Assembly: GCA_963556695.1 (NCBI GenBank)
Contig: CAUWAG010000020.1
Location: 3,100,001 to 3,164,000, forward strand
DNA: 64,000 bases
Direction of reading: 5' to 3'
Source: Anthostomella pinea
Taxonomy: Eukaryota > Ascomycota > Sordariomycetes > Xylariales > Xylariaceae
Part shown: positions 1 to 11,850 of the stretch, in pieces
Layout of the letters: every line of letters starts with the position of its first letter
How positions within the stretch are numbered: the stretch's first letter is position 1
The notes under the pieces: model-generated
Told to the model about the DNA's origin: nothing
Seen by the model: only the letters and a program-made list of their open reading frames with translations
Databases searched by the model: none
Translations under genes and position numbers: made by a program

Positions 1-1574
1 TGCCACGATGCCTGTTGCGTTATGTGGAATCTGGTGTTGTATTTCCAAAATAACAAGATGGGAGAAAAGGAACAGATGTGCGTACAGCTGAGGCTGCAGC
101 ACATATAGTAGTCCTGGTCTTCTTATTCCACATCCACATGTGACTTGATGACTTAGCATCCAACTAGGTGGATACAGGTGCTAGACCGTCACAAGAAATG
201 CCTTATTAAATTTACCTTTAAACTTAGTAGTAATTAATTGGTTATGATATCTTTAATCTTTATAAAAATTAAAATAACTATTTAAACAAAGTAAGTCAAA
301 AAGCTATTATAATATACAAAAAAGCCAAGGTTTTAATATTAATAAATAATTTTTGTAACAAGTTTTAAAATTCAATGGTGTAAACTTTTAAACTTAATAA
401 TGATAAGTATAAAAACAATAATATAAAAAAGCAAATTATATACCGTTAAAAATAACGACAAAGTCGATAATAAAATTAAAGATTAAGGTTAAGGTTAAAA
501 GAGATTTAATAAAAAAAAGGTTTTTTACCGATGAATAAGATAATTAGAGCAATTTTAAATATTAAAAGTATAAAAAATAAGATTATTTTTTTGAAAGACT
601 GCTTTAATCATAACGGTAATAAACGATAAACTTATTATTTTTGAAATATTTTTAAAAAGCATAAAGCTTTTTAAAAGGCTTGAAAACCTAAAAGACTTAA
701 ATTTAAATGACTTTTTTGCGGCAAACGTTAACCTTAGCTAATTAAAAAATCTTTAAAGTATTATAATTTTTTAATAAATATTTAAAATAAAAAAGAACGT
801 GCTATAATATATTAGTTTAAATATATAATTATATGCTTTGTTTTATTAAAGATATTATACCATATTAATTTAAATACGAGACTGACTTTTTATATAGAAA
901 CATTTCAAAATAGTCATTGCATACTTTATATTTATATCTAATGTTAAAAGTAAGGTTAATACTTGAAGCTAATTATTAAATTTTTTTAACATTTTATAAG
1001 ATTAAAATTTTAAAAAAGGCAATTAAAAAAAAAACCCTATATATTATAAACTAATCGGCATAAAAACAATAAGGTTTCTATATAGTTTAAATACGGGCTA
1101 TATATAAAGGAGTTTTCTATATAGATCTTTTTCAACAAACGATTGTATTAAAACGGAAGTTATATTACTAGAGACATATTTTCTAAACCTAAAGAAAAAC
1201 CTCTTACTATTTTTAACGTCGTTAGGAAAGGTTTACCTTTTAAAAACATAGATAATCTAAGAAAAATACCCATTAAAGTTTATTTAATAACTAATAAAAG
1301 TGCACACTAGATATTAATAATTATAAATATTATTTTTTAAGATTATTAATAGGAACGTAATGATTATAAATAAAGATATAAGCAAGATGATTCTTTCATG
1401 CTAATTATTATACTAAATTTTTTTATTAATTTAAATATTTATTTTTTAAAATAAAAATAAAAATAAAAATAACTATAAGTATCGATTTTTACTTTTAAAA
1501 CATCATAAATAGCTTTCATAAGGATTGTAATTAAGCAAAAGTGTATTAAAACAAATTAAAACCCTTTTAAAAAA

Positions 1575-2390
1575 TAAATTAATAAATTAATAAATTATTA
1601 AATTATTAAATTATTAAATTATTAAATTATTAAATTATTAAATTATTAAATTATTAAATTATTAAATTATTAAATTATTAAATTATTAAATTATTAAATT
1701 ATTAAATTATTAAATTATTAAATTATTAAATTATTAAATTATTAAATTATTAAATTATTAAATTATTAAATTATTAAATTATTAAATTATTAAATTATTA
1801 AATTATTAAATTATTAAATTATTAAATTATTAAATTATTAAATTATTAAATTATTAAATTATTAAATTATTAAATTATTAAATTATTAAATTATTAAATT
1901 ATTAAATTATTAAATTATTAAATTATTAAATTATTAAATTATTAAATTATTAAATAATTAAATTATTAAATTATTAAATTATTAAATTATTAAATTATTA
2001 AATTATTAAATTATTAAATTATTAAATTATTAAATAATTAAATAATTAAATTATTAAATAATTAAATAATTAAATTATTAAATTATTAAATTATTAAATA
2101 ATTAAATTATTAAATGATTAAATTATTAAATTATTAAATTATTAAATGATTAAATTATTAAATTATTAAATGATTAAATTATTAAATTATTAAATTATTA
2201 AATTATTAAATTATTAAATTATTAAATTATTAAATTATTAAATTATTAAATTATTAAATTATTAAATTATTAAATTATTAAATTATTAAATTATTAAATT
2301 ATTAAATTATTAAATTATTAAATTATTAAATTATTAAATTATTAAATTATTAAATTATTAAATTATTAAATTATTAAATTATTAAAATTC
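1575..2390. repeat. Octamer tandem array (AAATTATT)n
   Basis: About 100 head-to-tail copies of the 8 bp unit AAATTATT run for roughly 800 bp. Most copies are identical. A middle zone, about 1950-2170, carries the variants AAATAATT and AAATGATT. The array is bordered by an imperfect inverted repeat: AAAACCCTTTTAAAAAA just before it (about 1558-1575) and the complementary TTTTTTAAAAAGGGTTTTA just after it (about 2391-2408). Confidence 0.95.
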
Positions 2391-2819
2391 TTTTTTAAAA
2401 AGGGTTTTACCTATTAAAATTAAACAATACCGTATATATTAATTTAAAAACAAGCATTATTAATATTAATTATGTTAACCATTAATTATTATTTAAAAAC
2501 AATAAATAAATATTAAAAGCTTTTATAAAAAGCTTTAAAAACGTATTCATAATTAATCCTAAAAACGTTAACTGATTTTTTGACGCTTAAGTGGTACGAA
2601 ATATTCTTATAAAGAACATAATATTTAATTTATAATAGTATAATAAAACCTTTTAAAGTAAAAGAAATTAAATAAATTACAACTATTTTTAACGTTAATA
2701 AACTTTTTAAGCTTAAAGGGTATAATTGAAACATTAAAAAAAGCCATACACAAAAACATATTTGATTACATTTCGGCAATTAAAGAATAAAAGTTTTTTA
2801 TTTATATTATAAAGTGTCG

Positions 2820-3010
2820 GATATGGTGCTATCTCAGGGTGTGTCCCAAGGTGGTCTGTGCGCTGTGAGTGGGATAGTTGCCCCACCGCTCTATTACCAT
2901 CATGGATAGATGCGCTGCACACGTATTTAGATGCCAATCTGTTCGTATCAGGTAAACTTAAAACAACAAACAAACACGCACTTCTGAAGCGAATATTCCG
3001 CACGACGAAT
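2820..3010. other. Balanced-composition island inside AT tract
   Basis: About 190 bp of ordinary base composition, including CpG and CpA sites that RIP would normally have removed, sit inside the AT-rich tract. Short open frames exist on both strands but none resembles a known protein. It may be a later insertion or a single-copy remnant that escaped mutation. Confidence 0.5.
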
Positions 3011-3310
3011 TCTCATATAAACCTTAATATTTTATACGTTATTTTGATTTAAGCTTAATTCATAACTAATTGAGGTTAAAAACAATAAATTATAAAAGAG
3101 GCTTAAAAAGCCGATAATTCTTATATTTTATATTAATAGGTCGATAAATACTATAAATATTATGAATATAATAAGTTAAAATTATTTAAAGTAATTATTG
3201 GTAATTTTATTATTCATCACGTATTTCTGTAATGAAAGCATTTATTTTATAATATTTAAAGTTATGAAGTATAATATACCATATTTATTGAAGCTGCTAA
3301 CTGTTACGAA

Positions 3311-4083
3311 TCAACGAACGGTGCGGCCTGATAGCAGACCTAGAAGGGACGATTGGTGTTGAATACACGGATGATGATTGATTCTATTGATTGTTGTGCT
3401 CTGTGTGCAGAGATTGATTATCTGTCTTCTTGGTGGGTCAGATGCCCTGTGCGTCTCTGCCCCACTGGAGATCTTCCGGTGTCTATCTCCGGCTCCCATT
3501 CAACACATTCGTGCTAGTATCTAACAGTATTGGAACGGATGCTCTTGCAACGAAGCGACATGAAGATGGATTCGGGTACGTACCGATTGACCCCTCCACC
3601 CCACCCCACCTTCAGCTATCCCGGGTCAGATCGGACATTTTAGCTCCTGCCACCCCTGTCACACCGTTGCCAACTTGAGGCCCAAGGGACGGGAGTCTCA
3701 GACAATGGCCGGCCGGTTGCTGGGCGAACAAACCTGACATCACTCCCGTCCATACGGTAAGCACAAAGTCGGTGTTCCCAGCCCAACCTCACTGGCCAGT
3801 GGCCGGCCACGATGAATGGGGACGTGCAGGTGAGAGAGACCCTATCCGTTACACCGCCGGAAATCTAGATCCTCTCTGAAACCCGCATGCATTTGGCTTT
3901 TGACAAATCTCTCGACTTCCCTATTGTGCATTACATACCAACCCAATCTTTGCCTCGACTTGCATACGCCTGCCAACGTTCATCTCCAATACTCCAATTC
4001 TTCAAGCTTGGCTCAAAAGCTGGCAAGCTACATGCTCGAGACCACTCCCGCGTAACAAGAGCTCCCTCAAAGCCTCGACGACC
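3311..4083. other. Intergenic, upstream of GPI protein gene
   Basis: Composition is balanced and there is no recognisable gene. The last 150 bp before the ATG at 4084 are pyrimidine-rich, as in many fungal 5' leaders. Confidence 0.6.
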
Positions 4084-4865
4084 ATGCGGATCAAACATTA
4101 CCAGCAAGCCGCGCTCTTCTCGATAGCGGCCTCAACCCTGTCGTTGGCCGATCCCATCAACCCGCTCCTATACTCAGACTTCTCCAACTACTCTCCCATA
4201 CACAGGAGAGAACTCGAGTGTCCGGCCGATTTCTTCAGTTGCGAGAACCAAGGTGCGGTCTTTAAGGGTACCTGTTGCGAAAATGGGCAAGTGTGTTCCG
4301 TGGACGCCCACAGCTCGGCAGCTTGCTGTCCAACCACGTGAGTTCTCCTCGCTGCTTCTTCCACCGTAGAGTTACTGTCAAAGACTGACCGAAACTTCCC
4401 CGAAATAGAGCGACCTGTACCGGAGTGGCACCTGCGGGCACGACAACGGCGGTTTCGTACGTGAGCAATTCGTACTTCTCGTTCCCATACATACCGACAT
4501 CGTACTCGAACCCAGTCGCATGCACATCAGCCATGAACGCCTGCTCGAGGAATTATGACGCGTGCCTGACACAGTTGGGTGGCGGCGCTGGAGGAGGATA
4601 CGGCGTTACGATAGCGGTGCCGGGAGGAGGCGGGACGACTGTAGCAGCCACACAACCAGCGGTCGCGTCGGCAACGGCAACGTCGGTCTGCTCAAGTCTG
4701 TCGTCGAAAGCTTGCCACAACTTGAATGCAGCCGAATGCTCTCAGACAGGCACAATGTCGGGCATTATAGTCGGAAGCGGAAACGTAGCGCCAAGGCCGA
4801 CAGCTGCGTGCATGGTGGGCGTCATCGCTGGTGTAGGTCTGGGACTCGTGGGTGGGCAGCTCTGA
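4084..4865 (+). CDS. Secreted cysteine-rich, GPI-anchored protein
   Basis: Two exons, 4084-4337 and 4409-4865 (donor GTGAGT, acceptor AATAG), encode 236 residues. The first ~23 residues form a signal peptide with hydrophobic core ALFSIAASTLSLA. Residues ~40-90 carry a compact cysteine cluster including two CC pairs (GTCCENGQVC, AACCPTTATC), a pattern seen in fungal GPI-anchored surface proteins. A Gly/Ala/Thr-rich linker follows, and the protein ends in a short hydrophobic tail (VGVIAGVGLGLVGG) suited to GPI attachment. It is probably exported to the plasma membrane or cell wall. No enzymatic motif is visible, and the role is unknown. The second exon keeps the reading frame across the splice, which supports the model. 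Confidence 0.8.
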
Positions 4866-5539
4866 TGGCTGATGGGGGTGCTATATACCGAGGCGAAGCT
4901 GCGAGCTAAAATAAGTAATGGAGAGGAGATAAAGCCATCAGGGGGAACGACATCACGAAGATCATGAGCCACAGCGGACTGTTTAGATGGGCATCCGTAC
5001 ATACGCCCTCAAGATGGAATACTGCGAGAGAACACATATAGATAGACTGGGACGAGTGAAGTCCTGAACTTGCGTTATTGATGGAGACTTATCGGAATGT
5101 CTGGAATGAGGAGAGATGACGTTCGAATTCCAACACCCAAAAGAAAAGATGCGACACGTGACCCTTGTTACGACGAAACTAGAGGTGAAAGAGCTTCGAC
5201 AACAAACTGATGCTAATATACATCAATAACCAATTCGGTAATGACAAAAACGTGTTGGAAACGAAGGCGCCGTCTTGATATGGATGGCCGTCCCTGGCAA
5301 GGTCCTAAAGCTTAGCTGATGATCGGCCTCTCATAACTGGAATTCCTTCAACCTCGACCTCAATCGACATTGCTTCCGCTCTGTTCTAGCGAAGCGAGGC
5401 CTGTGTTTCAACACGTCAAAATGCTCAGTCTGAGAGGTCGGCGTTACTATTTTGATTAGGAGCTAGTCAATTTGGGTCTTGACGACGGTCGCATCTTGAC
5501 CCCTCGGCGCGTTGGAGCAAGCCAACGGCAAACGGCATC
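4866..5539. other. Intergenic between GPI protein and NPR3
   Basis: No gene seen. It must hold the terminator of the upstream gene and the promoter of NPR3. No clear TATA or operator motif could be singled out. Confidence 0.5.
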
Positions 5540-8060
5540 ATGGGCTCACCGATTCTCCCGAACGCGTCCAACTTCCTGGGAGTGGCATTGGTAGTCAACC
5601 GGTCTCGGGACGGGCCCCGGTTCGTCTTCCACTATCCGCCGCAGATCTTGCCCTGCAACAAGAATGCTTCTGCGAATGGGCCGAGCGATGGACTGGAAGA
5701 CGATGACGACGTGCTGCTCAACCAGACGGCCCGCGCGCCCTTCGAGGCAGCGAATGAGTCCCTGCCGAACTCAGTCGACTTGCAGCGCTGGAATCACGAT
5801 GACCATCTCGAGACGGACAGTGGATCCCAGATAGTACCCTGGGAGCACGTGGCCGGCTATCCCACGAAGGACCTCGAGAGCCTTCTCACGCCCGCACGGG
5901 CATACCACAAGAAGCTCTTCCAGGTCTCTCTAGATCAGCTCTGCTTTGTCTCGTATCCCATATACGTACCGGAGAACGGCATATGGCGGAAGAAGCAACC
6001 CAAGTTCCAACCTCCCAAGTCGCCCGAGACTGGTGACTTGTCGACCAAGGACGGCCAGACGTACATCTCTGCAAGCGATGTGTCCCAGATAGAAACGAGG
6101 GACATGGCAGATGATGCGATACCTGGTAACCCGGCGGAAGAGGCCGACGAGAAGAAGAGCGGGATGACCATGTTCAACCTCGTCTTCATACTGAACCCCA
6201 AGAAGCACGAGGTGAAGGAACTGGCCGACACACTGTACTTCCACATCATCAAGAAGATCAACAAGCCGTTCAGATATAGCCAGCAGAAAAGCGACTTTGT
6301 CTGGAAGGAATCCAAGCGGATCCTTACCTTGAAGGACAAGAACCGCGAGGCGAGTACGTACTCCTAAGAGATATAGATACCTATCTATGCGCAGCCAAGC
6401 TTACAACGCCCAGAAACCAAGATGAGCACGCTATGGAAAGAGATCCTCGAGACCTCGTCGCTAGCAGCGTGCATGCAAGATGTCTACGAGGCCGTCTCGC
6501 ACAACAAGATCGCAGCTCTGCAGCTAGAAACACCCGAGGGAACCATCACGCACTCGGTCCAGATTCCCATGCCCTTCTACCTCACAGACCTGCCGCCCGA
6601 CGACGAGGCAGGCTCACGGGGCCTCTGGATCACAACGGCGAACTACTTCGTCGACGAGGACAGCCTTCACGACCCAGCGTTCCTAGATAAGAACTTTGCG
6701 CTGCTCCTGATGAGCGACGAGAAGAAGATCATCGCAGAGCTCCAGGCGGACCCGGACGAGACGACAGCCGCTATGGTCGAGTTTGTGCGGCTTTCCAAGC
6801 CGACCATGTCGTACGTGCATGTGACCCTGTCTATCTCCAGCTTCCCCCTTTCTCATATGAATTTCTGGTGAGACATGCAGTACAACTCACACACCACGCA
6901 GGTTCCACCAAATCGGCCAAGGCACCGCGCTCTCGCCAGCCCAGGTGCGCGAATACGCACAACACTTCATCTTCTGGCGGCGCGCCATCGCCACGCCGCC
7001 CCTGCACGCGCGGGACGTGTACATCCTGTCGCCGAACAGCGACTTCACGCTCCTGCCGCAGGCCAGCCGCGCATGGTCGCGGGCCTTCCCCGTAGCGCCC
7101 GCGCTCCCGGACTTCCTGGCTGAGCTGTCGGTCGCGCCGCGGCCGTACAAGTGGTTCTGCCCGTCCAAGAACCACCGCCCGACATACCTGCAGATGCTGG
7201 CGTGGCTGATGCGCGGCGGCTGGGTCACGCAGCTGTGCACCTTCGCCTACGTCGTCGTCTGGCCGGAAATTCTGTACGAGGTCGAGTACAGCCTCGAGGC
7301 CGAGGAGCTGCGCGCGGCGGCGGCTGCAGCCGATGCGCCGCGGAATGGAAATGGGGAGGGATCTGAGGATGATGCTGCGGATTCTGATGAGTCACTCGAG
7401 GAACCTGTTTCTACCATGGCATCCCCTTCCCCTGGTGAAGGCACACAGCAATTCGACCCCATGACGTCCTCGAACCCATCACTGGGATCACCGTTTCCCG
7501 CCTTCGACCCAACAGCGGCACACTCCCCCCTATCCGCATCCGAACCTGCCAAATCCCTCTCCCTATCCCTATCCCTCCCCTCTCCAGCTCAAGGCCCCAT
7601 CTCCCCCTCCTCTGCCTCCCCCTCCGCATCAACACCAACGACCCGCACCCCACCAACAACCAACGAGCGCGTGGCTGAGAAAGCGCGCCTCGAGCGCATC
7701 GCAGACAAGGAGTCCCGGCTAGCAGCCGAGCGCGCCGCCGCCTTCGCGCGCAAGCCCGTGCCCAGACAAACAGACCACCCGTCCCTCAACAGCGCCGCAC
7801 ACCTCGCGCACCTGTCGCCCTACGTCATCGTCGACGCGCGCCGCGCCAGCGCCGCCGGCAAGGACTCCTTGTATCTGTCGGCCATCGGGCGGCGGCTTCG
7901 CGACCCGGCCGTCCGCGCCGCCTGGCCCGTGTTCTGGAAGCATTTTAATGGCCGCTCGGCCCTCGAGCGCGTCGCGCTGCTGCAGGATGTTAAGCGCAAG
8001 GAGGCTTGGGCGCTGCTGGGCGGCATGAGCGAGTTTCTGGTTTGTGTGAGGCATTGGTGA
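5540..8060 (+). CDS. NPR3: Npr3, nitrogen permease regulator (GATOR1/SEACIT subunit)
   Basis: Three exons, 5540-6353, 6414-6810 and 6902-8060, encode 789 residues. The start MGSPILPNASNFLGVALVV matches the usual Npr3 N-terminus, with the longin-like strand VVNRSRDGPRFVFHYPP. The middle includes SLDQLCFVSYPIYVPENG, and the end (FNGRSALERVALLQDVKRKE..LLGGMSEFLV) is the family's winged-helix-like C-terminus. Residues ~500-650 are a Ser/Pro-rich low-complexity insert. Npr3 binds Npr2 and Iml1 and restrains TORC1 at the vacuole when nitrogen or amino acids are scarce. Splices keep frame: phase 2/1 at exon 1/2, and a serine codon is split at exon 2/3. It converges on the MFS gene, with 271 bp between stop codons. 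Confidence 0.93.
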
Positions 8061-8331
8061 GGGGAGTTGAGGTGTGCCCGTGCGGAGGATGAGAGATGGA
8101 AGAAAGGGGCCCCGGTGGCGCGATGTGGGTTGAGCGGGAAGGAGAATGGAACGTATGTGTATAAATGGGCAAGCGAGTTGACAGGCGGGTGGTCCAGTGA
8201 ACCACTACTGTGCCTGCCGTTGAGCCACACTCGTCGGGAATGGTAATGTTGTGGACGTTAGAATGGCAAAAGACATTTCTGGTCGTTGTCATATAGCATG
8301 TTTGTATGTACTATATATCATGTCTGCGTCA

Positions 8332-10320
8332 CTAAACACGCTGTACGGACCAAAGTCCCCTGAGTTTCAAAACGCGCTGCCGAACGGTAGGCGTCCGACT
8401 AACATGTCTCTCAAGGTCAGCCGTCCCCACAACACCGTCGTCACGTATAGCGAGTTCTCGCTCCTCCTTGTCCAGCCGTATCTGCTCCAGCTCCCAGACT
8501 TTCCAGGCTCGGAGACCCCAGCCTATTGAGCTGAATCAGCGATATTCCAAAAGAAAAGCATGTATGCTCGACGTGCTGTGGAATCAACGGAGGAGTAAGT
8601 AATCAGACATAACGTACCGAAAATGAACGCTCCTATATACATGAACCCAGTGAATATCTGGGCGTGGAGGTAACCCCACGATCCGGGCTGCCGTAGACTC
8701 AGGCCAATGACCTCGGCAAAAGTAGCCGGTATGACGAGCACGAGCCAAGTCATTGCTAAAGCTATTGACGGTCAGCAGGGTCTGATAAGAGGAGGATCAT
8801 ATTGAGCTGAGCAAGATGGGGCAGCGAGACTTACCAGACGGAATTATGGCTAGGCCGACCACCTCGGCAGCTATGGGGGCAATAGTCGCCCACATGGCTC
8901 CAGCTACGCTCCCGCTTAGGAGAGCGAACACGATACATGAGGCCAGGCTCCTGGCCCCGAATGTCCAAAAGAATAAGCATAGAAGGCCGCATAGCAAAGT
9001 GCTGAAATTAGCGACATTGAGACGCCCTACGTAGTCGCTGGACAACCCTATGACGGGACGTCCAATGCCTTGGGCAACTTTATACAGCGTCAGTTTGGTA
9101 TATGCCTTTGATTGGAGCTGAGACCTACGATTGAACATTGCTCCCACCAAAGACGCTTGGGAGGATGAGAGGCCAACTTCTTGGCAGTAGGCGACGATGC
9201 TGAAGACGAGAATGGTATAGCCAAGTATAGACAGGACCATCCAAGCCTCGAGCATCAGAAAGGATGGTCGCTTGAAGAGTTGCCAGTTGAAAGGGACGTG
9301 GACGGAACCGATAGCCTTGTTCCTATCGCGTATGAAGAAGCTGGCTGCCCCGTTCACTACGAAACAGATGATGGCGATGACACGGAAGGTCCATGGCAGG
9401 CCGATTCTCGCAATCATGGCGTTCGAGGCTAGGGAGTAGCAGAGGCCGCCGAACCCTGATCCAGAAGCTGCGATGGCATTGGCGAAAGACCGGCGCTTGG
9501 TAAACCATTGAGGGGGCACGGCGGCGGAGGCAACGAAGCAGAGGCCCATTCCGAGGCCGAAGGAGACGCCCTGGCTTAGTAGGATGTGCCATAATTGCGA
9601 GGCGAAAGACGAACCGATGAAACCAATACTGCTCGCCGTCAGTCATTAAGTCGTGTAGCCAAAGATCCAAGCTAGACATGGTACAAGCCTGTTCACTTAC
9701 GTCTCAAACACAGCTCCAAGAAAAATCGTCCATCTGGTGCCAAATCGTTTCCAGCCAGCAAGAAAGGTCGTAAGTGGAGAAGCTAGGAGGGCTAGATTTG
9801 TGTCAGCATTCGATGGACCGTCCAACATTGCAAGGCTACTTCTCGTCATCCTGACGGCGAGTGGCGTTTAGGAAGATAAAGCTGTGGGTGAGGTAGTAAG
9901 TAAATGGGGCCATACCTATAGAAATGGAGAGTCCACCGACGAATGCATATCCCAGCGGCGTCGTGTCAAAAGCGTTCGTCTTCAGATAGTATGCCAAGAA
10001 CACAGCAAAGGTCTAATCGGTCCATCAAGTTAGAGGTTTCGAGTGTGTCACGTCTGACGACTCTGGGTGTACGCACCGAGTTCAATCCCCACGTGTGGAA
10101 ATTGAGTAGAAAGACGGCGAAAATGACAACCCTTCGTGCAGAGAGAGATGTCAGCAAACCAAGTCTGTGCGTATAGAGAGTATATTTCAGAAACCGACCA
10201 TCCAGAGCCACCCTCTTTGAAGTCCTCTGCTGATTGAGATGTTGACTGGGCGGGATTTTCAATGGAAGAGTCATTGCCGTTGTTCTCATTTCCGGACAAC
10301 TTCTCGGAGTCGGACATCAT
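8332..10320 (-). CDS. MFS transporter, monocarboxylate (MCT)-like
   Basis: Eight exons on the minus strand (10320-10199, 10131-10077, 10012-9916, 9791-9701, 9628-9129, 9077-8835, 8761-8618, 8522-8332) give 480 residues with every junction in frame. A hydrophilic N-terminal tail of ~40 residues leads into the MCT signature (EGGSGWVVIFAVFLLNFHTWG) and NSTFAVFLAYYL. GWKRFGTRW follows helix 2-3, and GRPVIGLSSDYVGR lies in the second half. The cytosolic tail begins LRAWKVWELEQI. About 12 membrane segments are expected. Fungal relatives move monocarboxylates, riboflavin or unknown organic anions at the plasma membrane; the substrate here cannot be read from sequence. The donor GTCGGT of intron 1 is unusual, but the WVV junction it makes is characteristic. 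The gene diverges from the PXL1-like gene. Confidence 0.9.
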
Positions 10321-11850
10321 CGTAAGGGCTCTGGTAATACAAAGTATTGGGACTGTGGAGCGAGTTACACGAATGCGTTTCACAGAATGCCCATAACTAT
10401 ATAAGGCCTTGCAGTGTCTTCGTGTGTGACGTTGAGCAAACCATGTCCAACGGTGCCACTGAGGATGGAAACTTTGATGCTGTCCTTGTCAGCCTGCTCG
10501 GGAGGCGAGTCTGAGGGTTCGCCGGGAATAAGGTGGAAACGAGAGATAGTTCGCCGTCAGGTGCGGCTCGCCTCTCTCGGGTAGTAACCGCGCTTACTTG
10601 CCGCTTGCAGGTGGGCGAGCTGGGGTCTTCGCGTTGACAAATCCACCCGCTATAGTACAGGGTAGGTAGTTAGGGAGTAGTAGTAATCAAAGAGGTTCCG
10701 ACATCGCACGGCATGATCAGAAAGCAACTTGCGAGAATGAAATAGTCATCATCAGTGAGCAGTTGTGATACTGATCTGGAAGTAGATGTCGCGATATGAG
10801 TGTGCGAAGTTTTCGGTTCATTAGCCACACTGGCCTCACCCTGTGAGTCGTGAGAAGAATGTGAGAACATTACATCGGATCAACCAACACGTGGCGGTGA
10901 CGAAAGTGCTGCCAGAGAAACACGTTTACAACGTAATGGACTGACTGACTGAGGATTTTGGACTCACTACCAGGTAGTGGGAGAAGCAGTTGGACGTGCG
11001 AAAGAAGAGATGACAGTGACAGAGGACTGTCGTGCCGATAGACAAACTGTTTGATTGATGATGCACTCTCTTGTTTGCCATGTACGGATCAGAGGCAACC
11101 TTCAAGGAACATGCAACTGGAAGAGGAGCCATGATCGACTCCGGGGAATGCTCAGACACACCAGATGCCATCGTCGCCGTCGTCGTCGTTGGTAGCCAAT
11201 AGATATTGAAAATGCAGCCGTGGACGTGGCAGGCCCCATCTGCACGCACTCAATATTGCATCGCATGGACGGACTTTCCAGTGGTGGACGCCGGCATCTG
11301 GTGGGGTTCCAATTGGTGGTGTCTGGCGGTGGAACCAGACGAGAGCCCACTGTATTAACTAGGGTATCCACTCTAAGCAAACGGCGACGGGGATCAGGGA
11401 TCGCCAGTTGCACCCGGCTGCCCTGGCAACAGCGCAGCAACAACATTACTGCCCAAGAGGACCTGAATTTCCCACCACTGCCAGCATTTTACCAGAGAGA
11501 CCCACCCCCGGCCCAGACCCGACCCAAGAAATGACCTGCCTGGCCAGCCCGACACCTCATCATGCGTCCCAAGTTTGTCGGCTGTGATTCACGGTGAAAC
11601 CCTGACCTACACCTAGAAAAACAAATCCTCTTTTCCCTGGCAACCTCAAGCGCCGTCGCTTGTAAACAGTATCTTCTACCAATACAGCCCTATCTGATCT
11701 AAAGCTTCCCGCCCTTCTCCTCTCTGTCAACGATCAACCCTCGTACTCACTCGCTCACTCGGCCGATTGCAAACCTGGTTGCTCGGCGCCAGCTTCCGTT
11801 GACAGGACTTCTACTCACACTCAAGACCTCCAAACAGCAATACTAACAAG
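10321..11850. other. Shared divergent promoter region
   Basis: A 1.5 kb region between the MFS gene (minus) and the LIM gene (plus). No gene is recognisable. The last ~300 bp before 11851 are rich in CT tracts typical of a fungal leader. Confidence 0.55.

Larger units (their letters stand above)
200..3310. other. AT-rich, RIP-like gene-free tract
   Basis: Almost the whole tract consists of A and T, with TpA-rich stretches and no usable reading frame, then changes sharply near 3300 to balanced composition. Bases 1-200 are also balanced. Such AT isochores in filamentous ascomycetes usually result from RIP acting on old transposon copies. No transposon protein can be recognised here, so the parent element is unknown. 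The tract contains the octamer array at about 1575-2390 and a small balanced island at about 2820-3010. Confidence 0.8.
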
